DNA of 64,000 nucleotides from Rubrivivax sp. Its GTDB lineage: Bacteria; Pseudomonadota; Gammaproteobacteria; Burkholderiales; Burkholderiaceae_C. Every line of letters begins with the position of its first letter. The first letter of the stretch is position 1. A model generated the notes under the pieces. That model was not told where the DNA came from. It saw nothing but the letters and a program-made list of their open reading frames with translations, and searched no databases. Positions 1 to 7,774 of this stretch are shown in pieces. The stretch is from positions 1 through 64,000 of the forward strand of contig JAURZM010000056.1 of assembly GCA_030653385.1 (NCBI GenBank). The letters are read 5' to 3'. The translations under genes and the position numbers were made by a program.

Positions 1-141
1 GAAATGGTCATGCCGGGCGACAACGTCAGCATCACCGTGAAGCTGATCAACCCGATCGCGATGGAAGAAGGCCTGCGCTTTGCCATCCGTGAAGGCGGCC
101 GCACCGTCGGTGCCGGCGTCGTGGCCAAGATCATCGAATAA
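1..141 (+). CDS. tuf: Elongation factor Tu, C-terminal end (5' part outside window)
   Basis: The reading frame is open at the left edge and encodes the last 46 residues of EF-Tu, the GTPase that delivers aminoacyl-tRNA to the ribosome. It ends in [11 protein letters not shown] before TAA, the standard C-terminus of beta-barrel domain 3. The GTPase domain lies outside the window. rpsJ starts 10 bases after the stop, so the two genes are probably co-transcribed, as in the usual str-S10 junction of Betaproteobacteria. Confidence 0.97.
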
Positions 142-151
142 GGATCACACC

Positions 152-466
152 ATGTCCGCCAAGCAAAAGATCCGCATTCGCCTGAAAGCCTTCGATTACA
201 AGCTGATCGACCAGTCGGCGCTGGAAATCGTGGAAACCGCCAAGCGCACGGGCGCCATCGTCAAGGGCCCCGTGCCCCTGCCGACGCGCATGCAGCGTTT
301 TGACATCCTGCGTTCGCCGCACGTCAACAAGACAAGCCGTGACCAGTTCGAGATTCGCACCCACCAGCGCCTGATGGACATCGTCGACCCCACCGACAAG
401 ACCGTTGACGCGCTGATGAAGCTCGATCTGCCGGCTGGCGTGGACGTCGAGATCAAGTTGCAGTAA
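152..466 (+). CDS. rpsJ: 30S ribosomal protein S10
   Basis: This encodes a 104-residue S10 protein of the 30S head, which also acts as NusE in transcription antitermination. The ATG at 152 was chosen over an upstream in-frame start at 80 because 80 lies inside tuf, and because translation from MSAKQKIRIRLKAFD matches the conserved S10 N-terminus at normal length. AAGGA lies about 8 bases upstream. It is the first gene of the S10 operon and is followed by an unusually long 171-base gap before rplC. Confidence 0.98.
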   Translation: MSAKQKIRIRLKAFDYKLIDQSALEIVETAKRTGAIVKGPVPLPTRMQRFDILRSPHVNKTSRDQFEIRTHQRLMDIVDPTDKTVDALMKLDLPAGVDVEIKLQ

Positions 467-637
467 ACTCGCGGGCTTCCCTCAGTTCGCTGAGGAGATC
501 CGTATTGAAGAATTGACAACTGACACTGGGACGTTCACCGCAAGGTGAATGTCCGGGTCAGCCGCCCCGGCCAATCGATGTCGGGATCGTGAACAAGGCG
601 CAAACACCCGAAACAGGGGTTGGCGCTGGAGAAAACC
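467..637 (+). promoter_or_regulatory. Structured leader between rpsJ and rplC
   Basis: This 171-base gap holds no gene but several strong hairpins. One is CCTCAG-TTCG-CTGAGG (480-495), a UUCG tetraloop stem. Another is a 10-bp stem at 530-539/544-553 closed by a GCAA tetraloop with one G-U pair. A third, AAC(A)CCC...GGGGTT, lies just before the rplC ribosome site. The placement suggests an autoregulatory mRNA leader for the genes starting at rplC. That role is inference; the hairpins themselves are read directly. Confidence 0.5.
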
Positions 638-1348
638 ATGAGCATGAGCGAACAGCTCGGCTTGCTGGGCCGCAAGGTGGGCATGATGCGCATCTTCACG
701 GACGATGGCGACGCCATCCCCGTGACGGTGCTGGACGTGTCCAACAACCGTGTCACGCAAGTCAAGACCTCGGCCACCGACGGGTACAACGCCCTGCAAG
801 TGGCTTTCGGCGCGCGCAAGGCGAGCCGTGTCACCAAGCCCGAAGCCGGGCACCTGGCCAAGGCCGGTGTCGAAGCCGGCACGGTGATGAAGGAATTCCG
901 CGTCACCGCAGAAGTTGTCGGCCAGTACACGGCAGGCGCCGTGGTTGCGCCGGCCAGTCTGTTTGCCGCGGGCCAGAAGGTGGACGTGCAGGGCACTTCC
1001 ATCGGCAAGGGCTTCGCGGGCACCATCAAGCGCCACAACTTCAAGTCGCAGCGCGCGTCGCACGGCAACAGCCGTTCGCACAACGTGCCGGGCTCGATCT
1101 CGATGGCGCAGGACCCGGGCCGTGTGTTCCCGGGCAAGAAGATGACGGGTCACATGGGCGACGAAACCGTCACCACGCAGAACCTGGACGTCATCCGCAT
1201 CGACGAAGCACGTTCGCTGCTGCTCGTTCGCGGCGCCGTGCCGGGCAGCAAAAACGGCCATGTGGTCGTGCGCCCGGCCGTCAAGGCCCGCGCCGCCAAG
1301 CCGGCTGTTGCCGCCGTGGCAGCCGCACCTGCGAAGGGAGCCAAGTGA
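638..1348 (+). CDS. rplC: 50S ribosomal protein L3
   Basis: This encodes a 236-residue L3, which organises the 3' end of 23S rRNA near the peptidyl-transferase centre. GLLGRKVGMMRIFTDDG near the start and the RASHGNSRSHNVPGS segment are L3 signatures. The ATG at 638 is preceded by GGAG with good spacing; an in-frame ATG at 644 is the alternative. The tail after about residue 205 is Ala/Lys-rich (VKARAAKPAVAAVAAAPAKGAK) and longer than in E. coli. The stop overlaps the rplD start (TGATG), which implies translational coupling. Confidence 0.97.
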   Translation: MSMSEQLGLLGRKVGMMRIFTDDGDAIPVTVLDVSNNRVTQVKTSATDGYNALQVAFGARKASRVTKPEAGHLAKAGVEAGTVMKEFRVTAEVVGQYTAGAVVAPASLFAAGQKVDVQGTSIGKGFAGTIKRHNFKSQRASHGNSRSHNVPGSISMAQDPGRVFPGKKMTGHMGDETVTTQNLDVIRIDEARSLLLVRGAVPGSKNGHVVVRPAVKARAAKPAVAAVAAAPAKGAK

Positions 1349-1983
1349 TGCAGCTCGAGCTCCTGAACGACCAAGGCCAGGCCACCGCCAAGGTGGAAGC
1401 CCCCGACACCGTGTTTGCACGCGACTACAACGAAGCCCTGGTGCACCAGGTGGTCGTGGCCTTCCAGGCCAACGCCCGCCAAGGCACCCGCGCCCAACTG
1501 GACCGCGGTGAAGTCAAGCACTCGACCAAGAAGCCGTTCCGCCAGAAGGGCACCGGCCGCGCACGCGCCGGCATGACCAGCAGCCCGCTGTGGCGTGGTG
1601 GTGGTCGCATCTTCCCGAACCGGCCCGACGAGAACTTCTCGCAGAAGGTCAACAAGAAGATGTATCGCGCCGGCATGGCGTCCATCCTGTCCCAGCTGGC
1701 CCGCGACGGCCGCCTGGCGGTGGTGGACTCGATGACCATCGAAGCGCCCAAGACCAAGTTGCTGGCCGCCAAGTTCAAGGCCATGGGCCTGGGCACGGAC
1801 ACCAAGAACTCGGTGCTGGTGATCGCCGACCAGATCGACGACAACATCCTGCTGGCCTCGCGCAACCTGGCCAACGTGCTGGTGGTCGAGCCGCGTTACG
1901 CCGACCCGCTGGCCCTGGTCTTCTACAAGAAGGTCCTGGTCACCAAGGGCGCGATTGAACAGCTCAAGGAGATGTTCGCATGA
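1348..1983 (+). CDS. rplD: 50S ribosomal protein L4
   Basis: This encodes a 211-residue L4, an exit-tunnel protein that in E. coli also represses the S10 operon. The start at 1348 (MQLELLNDQGQ) overlaps the rplC stop. The internal loop with KKPFRQKGTGRARAG is the tunnel-lining extension typical of L4. A longer open frame upstream is only the shadow of rplC. The 3' end overlaps rplW by 4 bases (ATGA). Whether L4 acts on the hairpins upstream of rplC is not visible. Confidence 0.97.
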   Translation: MQLELLNDQGQATAKVEAPDTVFARDYNEALVHQVVVAFQANARQGTRAQLDRGEVKHSTKKPFRQKGTGRARAGMTSSPLWRGGGRIFPNRPDENFSQKVNKKMYRAGMASILSQLARDGRLAVVDSMTIEAPKTKLLAAKFKAMGLGTDTKNSVLVIADQIDDNILLASRNLANVLVVEPRYADPLALVFYKKVLVTKGAIEQLKEMFA

Positions 1984-2315
1984 GCCGTGTCAACCCCACG
2001 ACTGCCGAGCGCAAGTTCGACGAAGGGCGCCTGAGCCAGGTGCTGGTGGCCCCGATCATTTCGGAAAAGGCCACGCGCATCGGCGAGAAGCAGAACCAGG
2101 TTCTGTTCAAGGTGCTGCGCGACGCCACCAAGCCTGAAATCAAGGCTGCGGTGGAGCTGATGTTCAAGGTCGAAGTGGCCGCTGTCAGCACGTCGATCCA
2201 AAAGGGCAAGGTCAAGCGCTTCGGCCGCACCATCGGCCGCCGCGACCACGTCAAGAAGGCGTTTGTGTCGCTGAAGCCGGGCCAGGAGCTCAACTTCTCC
2301 GGGGAGGCCGCGTAA
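1980..2315 (+). CDS. rplW: 50S ribosomal protein L23
   Basis: This encodes a 111-residue L23, the tunnel-exit protein that docks trigger factor, SRP and SecYEG. LSQVLVAPIISEKATRIGE is the conserved family start, here preceded by about 17 extra residues, and KVKRFGRTIGRRDHVKKA is the characteristic rRNA-binding loop. The start overlaps rplD (ATGA) and the end touches rplB (TAATG), a tightly coupled arrangement. Confidence 0.97.
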   Translation: MSRVNPTTAERKFDEGRLSQVLVAPIISEKATRIGEKQNQVLFKVLRDATKPEIKAAVELMFKVEVAAVSTSIQKGKVKRFGRTIGRRDHVKKAFVSLKPGQELNFSGEAA

Positions 2316-3139
2316 TGGCCATCGTCAAAGTCAAACCCACTTCGCCCGGCCGCCGTGCCGTCGTGAAGGTGGTGCACAAGCACCTGCACAAGGGCGCCCC
2401 CGAAGCGTCGCTGCTCGAGCCGCAGAAGCAGAAGTCCGGCCGCAACAACAACGGCCACATCACGATGCGCCACAAGGGCGGTGGTCACAAACACCACTAC
2501 CGCGTGGTCGACTTCCTGCGCAACAAGGACGGCATCCCGGCGAAGGTCGAACGCATCGAGTACGACCCCAACCGCACCGCGCACATCGCGCTGCTGTGTT
2601 ATGCCGATGGCGAGCGCCGCTACATCATTGCCCCGCGCGGTGTGGATGCAGGCGCCACGCTCTTGTCGGGTGCCGAGGCCCCCATCAAGGCCGGCAACAC
2701 GCTGCCCATCCGCAACATCCCCGTCGGTTCGATCATCCACTGCGTGGAGATGATGCCGGGCAAGGGTGCACAGATCTGCCGTTCGGCGGGCACCAGCGTC
2801 ACGCTGATGGCTCGCGAAGGCATCTACGCGCAGGTCCGCCTGCGTTCGGGTGAGGTGCGCAAGATCCACATCGACTGTCGCGCCACCATCGGTGAAGTGA
2901 GCAACGAAGAGCACAGCCTGCGCCAGTACGGCAAGGCCGGCGCCATCCGCTGGAAGGGCATCCGCCCGACCGTTCGTGGCGTGGCCATGAACCCGGTGGA
3001 CCACCCGCACGGCGGCGGCGAAGGCCGCACCGGCGAAGGCAAGCCGCAGGTGTCGCCGTGGAACACCCTGACCAAGGGCTACCGCACCCGCAACAACAAG
3101 CGCACGCAGACGATGATCGTCTCGCGTCGCAAGAAGTGA
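2315..3139 (+). CDS. rplB: 50S ribosomal protein L2
   Basis: This encodes a 274-residue L2, required for subunit association and peptidyl-transferase activity. It has the normal length. GRNNNGHITMRHKGGGHK near the N-terminus and MNPVDHPHGGGEGR near residue 228 are diagnostic, and the latter contains the functionally important His. The ATG shares its A with the rplW stop. rpsS follows after 10 bases. Confidence 0.98.
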   Translation: MAIVKVKPTSPGRRAVVKVVHKHLHKGAPEASLLEPQKQKSGRNNNGHITMRHKGGGHKHHYRVVDFLRNKDGIPAKVERIEYDPNRTAHIALLCYADGERRYIIAPRGVDAGATLLSGAEAPIKAGNTLPIRNIPVGSIIHCVEMMPGKGAQICRSAGTSVTLMAREGIYAQVRLRSGEVRKIHIDCRATIGEVSNEEHSLRQYGKAGAIRWKGIRPTVRGVAMNPVDHPHGGGEGRTGEGKPQVSPWNTLTKGYRTRNNKRTQTMIVSRRKK

Positions 3140-3149
3140 GGTCACTGAC

Positions 3150-3425
3150 ATGACCCGTTCGCTCAAAAAAGGTCCCTTCGTGGACCACCACCTGATGGCC
3201 AAGGTCGAGAAGGCCTCTGCCATCAAGGACAAGAAGCCGATCAAGACCTGGTCGCGCCGCAGCACCATCCTGCCCGAGTTCATCGGGCTGACGGTGGCCG
3301 TGCACAACGGCAAGCAGCACGTGCCCGTGTACGTGACCGACCAGATGGTCGGCCACAAGCTTGGCGAATTTGCCCTCACCCGCTTGTTCAAGGGTCACCC
3401 CGCGGACAAGAAGGCGAAGAAGTAA
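3150..3425 (+). CDS. rpsS: 30S ribosomal protein S19
   Basis: This encodes a 91-residue S19 that contacts S13 in the 30S head near the A-site tRNA. MTRSLKKGPFVDHHLM is the standard start and VGHKLGEFALTRLFKGH the standard C-terminal block. A GAGG lies 10 bases before the ATG. It lies in the S10 operon with a 12-base gap to rplV. Confidence 0.98.
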   Translation: MTRSLKKGPFVDHHLMAKVEKASAIKDKKPIKTWSRRSTILPEFIGLTVAVHNGKQHVPVYVTDQMVGHKLGEFALTRLFKGHPADKKAKK

Positions 3426-3437
3426 GGAGCCGATGCG

Positions 3438-3767
3438 ATGGAAACCAAAGCAATCGCCCGTGGTGTGCGCCTGTCTTCGGACAAGGGCCGCCTGGTGGCC
3501 GACATGATCCGCGGCAAGAAAGTGGATCAGGCCATCAACATCCTGAACTTCACGCAGAAGAAGGCCGCCGGCATCATCAAGAAGGTCGTCGAATCTGCCG
3601 TGGCCAATGCCGAGCACAACGACGGCGCCGACATCGACGAGCTGAAGATCACGTCGATCTACGTCGAGCAGGGCGCAGTGCTGAAGCGCTTTTCCGCACG
3701 GGCCAAGGGCCGCGGTGCGCGCATCAGCAAGGGCACCTGCCACATCTACGTGACCGTCGGGAACTGA
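3438..3767 (+). CDS. rplV: 50S ribosomal protein L22
   Basis: This encodes a 109-residue L22, whose beta-hairpin lines the exit tunnel and is a known site of macrolide resistance changes. METKAIARGVRLSSDKGRL matches the conserved start, and KRFSARAKGRGARISKGTCH is the tunnel hairpin. An AAGGAG ribosome site lies 8 to 13 bases before the ATG. No odd feature is seen. Confidence 0.98.
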   Translation: METKAIARGVRLSSDKGRLVADMIRGKKVDQAINILNFTQKKAAGIIKKVVESAVANAEHNDGADIDELKITSIYVEQGAVLKRFSARAKGRGARISKGTCHIYVTVGN

Positions 3768-3776
3768 GGAAGACAC

Positions 3777-4682
3777 ATGGGACAGAAGATCCACCCGACC
3801 GGCTTCCGCCTCGCGGTCACCCGCGCCTGGCAAAGCCGCTGGTTCGCGACCAAGGCCAACTTCGCCACGATGCTGGCCGAAGACCTGAAGGTCCGCGAGT
3901 ACCTCAGGACCAAGCTCAAGAGCGCTGCCGTCTCGCGCATCCTGATCGAGCGCCCGGCCAAGAACGCGCGCATCACCATCTTCTCGGCGCGTCCGGGTGT
4001 GGTGATCGGCAAGAAGGGCGAGGACATTGAAAACCTGAAGGCCGAACTGGGTCGCCGCCTGGGCGTGCCGGTGGCAGTGAACATCGAAGAAATCCGCAAG
4101 CCGGAAGTCGATGCACAGCTGATCGCCGACAGCATCACGCAGCAGCTCGAGAAGCGCATCATGTTCCGTCGTGCCATGAAGCGCGCGATGCAGAACGCGA
4201 TGCGCCTCGGCGCACAGGGCATCAAGATCATGTCCTCGGGCCGCCTGAACGGCATCGAAATCGCACGTTGTGAGTGGTACCGCGAAGGTCGCGTGCCGCT
4301 TCACACGCTGCGTGCCGACATCGACTACGGTTTCAGCGAAGCCAAGACCACCTACGGCGTCATCGGCGTCAAGGTCTGGGTTTACCGCGGTGATCGCCTG
4401 GCCAATGGCGATGCGCCGCAGCTGCCGAAGACCGAAGGTGACGGCGACCGCCGTGACCGCCGTGGTCCGCGTCCCGACGGCCGTCCGGGTGCGCCCGCCG
4501 GCCGTGGCCGCCCGGGTGCAGACCGTGCGCCCATGCCGCGTGGCGAAGTGACCAACCCTGCATCGGCTGCCACCGCAGCACCCGCTGGCGATGGCCCCAA
4601 GGGCCCCGCCGTGAAGCGCGTGCGCCGTGCAACGCCCGCTGCCCCGGCCACGCCGGCTGGCGGCGAGACCAAAGGAGAGTAA
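3777..4682 (+). CDS. rpsC: 30S ribosomal protein S3 with long disordered tail
   Basis: This encodes a 301-residue S3, which forms part of the mRNA entry channel and helicase site. The body (GQKIHPTGFRLAVTRAWQS, KH domain with RPGVVIGKKGEDIE, then GVKVWVYRGD) is typical and ends near residue 207. It is followed by a tail of about 90 residues rich in Arg, Gly, Pro and Ala (DRRDRRGPRPDGRPGAPAGRG). E. coli S3 is about 233 residues. The tail has no stop or frame break and is probably disordered; its role is unknown. Confidence 0.97.
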   Translation: MGQKIHPTGFRLAVTRAWQSRWFATKANFATMLAEDLKVREYLRTKLKSAAVSRILIERPAKNARITIFSARPGVVIGKKGEDIENLKAELGRRLGVPVAVNIEEIRKPEVDAQLIADSITQQLEKRIMFRRAMKRAMQNAMRLGAQGIKIMSSGRLNGIEIARCEWYREGRVPLHTLRADIDYGFSEAKTTYGVIGVKVWVYRGDRLANGDAPQLPKTEGDGDRRDRRGPRPDGRPGAPAGRGRPGADRAPMPRGEVTNPASAATAAPAGDGPKGPAVKRVRRATPAAPATPAGGETKGE

Positions 4683-4684
4683 CG

Positions 4685-5101
4685 ATGCTGCAACCCGCAC
4701 GTCGCAAGTTCCGCAAGGAACACAAGGGCCGCAACACCGGCATCGCCACCCGTGGCGCCGCCGTGTCGTTTGGCGACTTCGGCCTCAAGGCCACCGAGCG
4801 CGGCCGCATCACGGCACGCCAGATCGAAGCCGCTCGCCGCGCCATCAGCCGCCACATCAAGCGCGGTGGTCGCATCTTCATCCGAATCTTCCCGGACAAG
4901 CCGATTTCGCAGAAGCCGGCCGAAGTGCGCATGGGCAACGGCAAGGGCAACCCCGAGTACTACGTGGCTGAAATCCAGCCGGGCAAGGTGCTGTACGAAC
5001 TGAACGGCGTGCCCGAGCAGTTGGCACGTGAAGCCTTCCTGCTGGCCTCTGCCAAGCTGCCCCTGCGCTGCACGTTTGTTGCGCGCCAGGTCGGCACCTG
5101 A
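4685..5101 (+). CDS. rplP: 50S ribosomal protein L16
   Basis: This encodes a 138-residue L16 that contacts A-site tRNA and helps late 50S assembly. MLQPARRKFRKEHKGRN is the conserved start, and RIFPDKPISQKPAEVRMG is the L16 core around the Arg that is hydroxylated in E. coli. GGAG lies just before the ATG, which is separated from the rpsC stop by only 2 bases. Confidence 0.98.
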   Translation: MLQPARRKFRKEHKGRNTGIATRGAAVSFGDFGLKATERGRITARQIEAARRAISRHIKRGGRIFIRIFPDKPISQKPAEVRMGNGKGNPEYYVAEIQPGKVLYELNGVPEQLAREAFLLASAKLPLRCTFVARQVGT

Positions 5102-5112
5102 AGGACACCGTC

Positions 5113-5328
5113 ATGAAGTCATCAGAACTGCGCACCAAGGACATTGCCGCGCTGGAAAAAGAAGTCTCCGACCTGCTGAAGGCCCACTTCGGGCTGCGCA
5201 TGCAACGGGCGACCCAGCAACTCACCAACCACACGCAGCTGGGCAACACCCGCCGCGACGTGGCACGCGTGAAGACCATCATTGCCGAGAAGAAGCGCGA
5301 GCAAGCCAAACAAGGGGCCGCCAAATGA
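5113..5328 (+). CDS. rpmC: 50S ribosomal protein L29
   Basis: This encodes a 71-residue L29, a two-helix protein beside the exit tunnel near L23. MKSSELRTKDIAALEKEVSDL and NTRRDVARVKTI are family signatures, and the Lys/Ala end is slightly extended. Its stop overlaps the rpsQ start by 4 bases (ATGA), fixing the rpsQ start. Confidence 0.97.
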   Translation: MKSSELRTKDIAALEKEVSDLLKAHFGLRMQRATQQLTNHTQLGNTRRDVARVKTIIAEKKREQAKQGAAK

Positions 5329-5627
5329 GCGAAGCACAAACCGCAGCGGCACCTGTTGCAGCAGCGCCGGTCGTCAAGAACACGCGCACTCTGGTGGGCC
5401 GCGTGGTCAGCGACAAGCGTTCGAAGACCGTGACCGTGCTGGTCGAGCGCCGCACCGCGCACGAGCTCTACGGCAAGATCGTGGCCAAGTCCAGCAAGTA
5501 CCACGCGCACGACGAAAAGGGCGAGTACAAGATGGGTGACCTGGTCGAGATCGCCGAAGGGCGCCCGATCAGCAAGACCAAGAGCTGGACCGTGACACGC
5601 CTGGTTGAAAAGGCCAAGCTCGTCTGA
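5325..5627 (+). CDS. rpsQ: 30S ribosomal protein S17
   Basis: This encodes a 100-residue S17, an OB-fold 16S rRNA-binding protein. The core begins at TRTLVGRVVSDKRSKTVTV and includes KYHAHDEKGEYKMGD. About 20 Ala/Pro-rich residues (MSEAQTAAAPVAAAPVVK) precede the core and are absent from E. coli S17. The ATG at 5325 overlaps the rpmC stop; a longer upstream frame from 5028 is a shadow of rplP. It is the last gene before the peroxiredoxin insertion. Confidence 0.96.
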   Translation: MSEAQTAAAPVAAAPVVKNTRTLVGRVVSDKRSKTVTVLVERRTAHELYGKIVAKSSKYHAHDEKGEYKMGDLVEIAEGRPISKTKSWTVTRLVEKAKLV

Positions 5628-5665
5628 TTCCGCCTGGCAGGGCAAAGACCCCGCCCGCATCACTG

Positions 5666-5700
5666 ACGACCGGTTGCTGGAAAACTCCACAGCCGGTCGT
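5666..5700 (+). terminator. Possible weak terminator after rpsQ
   Basis: An 8-bp perfect inverted repeat (ACGACCGG ... CCGGTCGT) with a 19-base loop ends in TTGTCATTG. There is no proper T-run, so it may only attenuate transcription between the S10 block and the peroxiredoxin gene. Confidence 0.35.
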
Positions 5701-5743
5701 TGTCATTGACACGATCCCACGCACACTTCAGGAGACGAGCGCA

Positions 5744-6259
5744 ATGTTGAAGGTTGGAGACAAGCTGCCCGCAGCCACGCTGCAGGAATTCATCGAAGTC
5801 GAAGGCAATGGCTGCTCACTGGGCCCCAATGCTTTCGAGATCGACAAGGTCACCGCCGGCAAGAAGATTGCCGTCTTTGCGCTGCCCGGGGCCTACACAC
5901 CCACCTGCTCGGCCAAACACGTGCCCGGCTTCGTTGAACAAGCCGACGCGCTGAAGGCCGCTGGCGTGGACGAGATCTGGTGCGTGTCAGTGAACGACGC
6001 GTTTGTGATGGGCGCCTGGGGCCGGGACCAGAAGACCGCCGGCAAGGTGCGCATGATGGCCGACGGCAGCGCGGCTTTTGCGCAAGCCACCGGCCTGACG
6101 CTGGACCTGACGGCGCGTGGCATGGGCCTGCGTTCCAACCGCTACTCGATGCTGGTGGTCGACGGAGTCGTCAAGACGCTCAACGTCGAAGCACCTGGCA
6201 AGTTCGAAGTCAGTGACGCCGGCACGATGCTGAAACAGGCCAAGGAAGTGCTGGCCTGA
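5744..6259 (+). CDS. Peroxiredoxin, Prx5/AhpE-TSA type
   Basis: This encodes a 171-residue thiol peroxidase that reduces hydroperoxides in the cytosol. The peroxidatic Cys is C55 in LPGAYTPTCS, the Prx5-subfamily signature. Further cysteines lie at C24 (GNGCSLG) and in EIWCVSV, and which of them resolves is not clear. The C-terminal MGLRSNRYSMLVVDGVVK block is typical of Prx5. AGGAGA lies about 10 bases upstream of the ATG. The gene sits between rpsQ and rplN, splitting the usual S10-spc junction, and a promoter candidate follows it. There is no ferredoxin-like or glutaredoxin fusion. Confidence 0.93.
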   Translation: MLKVGDKLPAATLQEFIEVEGNGCSLGPNAFEIDKVTAGKKIAVFALPGAYTPTCSAKHVPGFVEQADALKAAGVDEIWCVSVNDAFVMGAWGRDQKTAGKVRMMADGSAAFAQATGLTLDLTARGMGLRSNRYSMLVVDGVVKTLNVEAPGKFEVSDAGTMLKQAKEVLA

Positions 6260-6278
6260 AAGATTGCCTGACAAGCCC

Positions 6279-6308
6279 TTGACGGGGCTTGTCGATCTCT
6301 GTCATACT
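6279..6308 (+). promoter_or_regulatory. Promoter candidate for the spc genes
   Basis: TTGACG (6279-6284) and CATACT (6303-6308) are separated by 18 bases. They lie in the 173-base gap before rplN. The -35 element lies within an inverted repeat ACAAGCCC...GGGGCTTGT (6271-6292). That repeat may terminate peroxiredoxin transcription or modulate this promoter. Confidence 0.5.
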
Positions 6309-6432
6309 GCAAGGCTTCGCCATTTACGAGTCAGCTGCGTTCGCCGCCGGCTCTGAATTGGCTTCATCCCATACACGGGCCCAAGACTGGTGGTTTCGAG
6401 CTTTTCGAGACGGCCAAGTTGGGGAGACAAAA

Positions 6433-6801
6433 ATGATCCAAATGCAAACGCGGCTCGACGTGGCCGACAACACGGGCGCCAAGTCCGTCATGTGCATCAA
6501 GGTGCTGGGCGGCTCCAAGCGCCGCTATGCCGGCATCGGTGATGTCATCAAGGTCAGCATCAAGGAAGCCGCACCGCGTGGCCGCGTCAAGAAGGGCGAG
6601 GTCTACAGCGCCGTCGTCGTTCGCACCGCCAAGGGTGTGCGCCGCCAGGACGGCTCGCTGATCAAGTTCGACGGCAATGCCGCTGTGCTGCTGAACGCCA
6701 AGCTCGAGCCCATCGGCACGCGCATCTTCGGGCCGGTCACGCGCGAGCTGCGCACCGAGCGCTTCATGAAGATCGTGTCGCTTGCGCCCGAAGTGCTTTG
6801 A
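6433..6801 (+). CDS. rplN: 50S ribosomal protein L14
   Basis: This encodes a 122-residue L14, which binds 23S rRNA at the subunit interface and is the docking site for RsfS. MIQMQTRLDVADNTGAKSV is the standard start. The ATG at 6433 follows GGGGAGACAAAA and gives the exact family length, whereas a longer frame from 6289 has no homology. It is the first gene of the spc block and lies 125 bases after the promoter candidate. Confidence 0.98.
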   Translation: MIQMQTRLDVADNTGAKSVMCIKVLGGSKRRYAGIGDVIKVSIKEAAPRGRVKKGEVYSAVVVRTAKGVRRQDGSLIKFDGNAAVLLNAKLEPIGTRIFGPVTRELRTERFMKIVSLAPEVL

Positions 6802-6840
6802 AGGACGTGCTGTCAAGCGCCCCTCGTTAGGACCCCGACC

Positions 6841-7158
6841 ATGAACAAGATTCGCAAAGGCGACCAGGTCATCGTGACCACCGGCCGCGACAAGGGCAAG
6901 CGCGGCACCGTCACGCTGCGCGTCGACGACGATCACATCGTCGTCGAAGGTGTCAACGTGGTGAAAAAACACGTCAAGCCGAACCCCCTGAAGGGCACCA
7001 CCGGTGGTGTGGTCGACAAGACCATGCCCATCCACCAGTCCAATGTGGCGATCTACAACGCCGCCGCGGGCAAGGCTGACCGCGTGGGCATCAAGCTGCT
7101 TGACGACGGCAAGAAAGTCCGCGTCTTCAAGTCCAGCGGCGCAGAGATCAAGGCTTAA
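6841..7158 (+). CDS. rplX: 50S ribosomal protein L24
   Basis: This encodes a 105-residue L24, an assembly initiator of the 50S subunit. NKIRKGDQVIVTTGRDKGKRG is a KOW motif, and VNVVKKHVKPNP follows as expected. The length is normal. rplE starts 5 bases after its stop. Confidence 0.98.
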   Translation: MNKIRKGDQVIVTTGRDKGKRGTVTLRVDDDHIVVEGVNVVKKHVKPNPLKGTTGGVVDKTMPIHQSNVAIYNAAAGKADRVGIKLLDDGKKVRVFKSSGAEIKA

Positions 7159-7163
7159 GCACC

Positions 7164-7754
7164 ATGGCAAAGACCAAAACAGCAGTTCCGGCTGGCAAGG
7201 CCGACGCGGTGACCAGTGCCCGCCTGCAAAGCTTCTACCGCGAGAAGATCGTCCCTGACCTGATGGCCAAGTTCGGCTTCACCTCGGTCATGCAGGTGCC
7301 CCGCCTGCAGAAGATCACGCTCAACATGGGTGTCAGCGAAGCTGTGTCCGACAAGAAGGTGATGGACAGCGCCGTGAGCGACCTCACCAAGATCGCCGGC
7401 CAGAAGCCGGTGGTCACCAAGAGCAAGAAGGCCATCGCGGGCTTCAAGATCCGCGACGGCGTGCCTATCGGCACCATGGTCACTTTGCGTGGCGTGCGCA
7501 TGTACGAATTCCTGGACCGCTTCGTCACCGTGGCCTTGCCCCGCGTGCGCGACTTCCGCGGCATCAGCGGCCGCAGTTTCGACGGCCGTGGCAACTACAA
7601 CATCGGCGTCAAGGAGCAGGTGATCTTCCCGGAAATCGAGTACGAAAAAATCGACGCGATCCGTGGCATGAACATCAGCATCACGACCAGCGCCAAGAAC
7701 GACGACGAGTGCAGGGCCTTGCTCGCCGCATTCAAGTTCCCGTTCAAGAACTGA
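7164..7754 (+). CDS. rplE: 50S ribosomal protein L5
   Basis: This encodes a 196-residue L5, part of the 5S RNP in the central protuberance. The conserved body starts at ARLQSFYREKIVPDLM and includes PRLQKITLNMGVSEA and DFRGISGRSFDGRGNY. The first 18 residues (MAKTKTAVPAGKADAVTS) are an extension relative to the 179-residue E. coli protein. The ATG at 7164 is the only start that keeps the gene 5 bases from rplX. Confidence 0.97.
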   Translation: MAKTKTAVPAGKADAVTSARLQSFYREKIVPDLMAKFGFTSVMQVPRLQKITLNMGVSEAVSDKKVMDSAVSDLTKIAGQKPVVTKSKKAIAGFKIRDGVPIGTMVTLRGVRMYEFLDRFVTVALPRVRDFRGISGRSFDGRGNYNIGVKEQVIFPEIEYEKIDAIRGMNISITTSAKNDDECRALLAAFKFPFKN

Positions 7755-7774
7755 CGGCACAAGGAATTCAAGAC

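Noticed and set aside
513..518. TTGACA in the rpsJ-rplC gap as a promoter
   Set aside because: No -10-like hexamer is found 16 to 19 bases downstream, so the hairpins are the better-supported feature.
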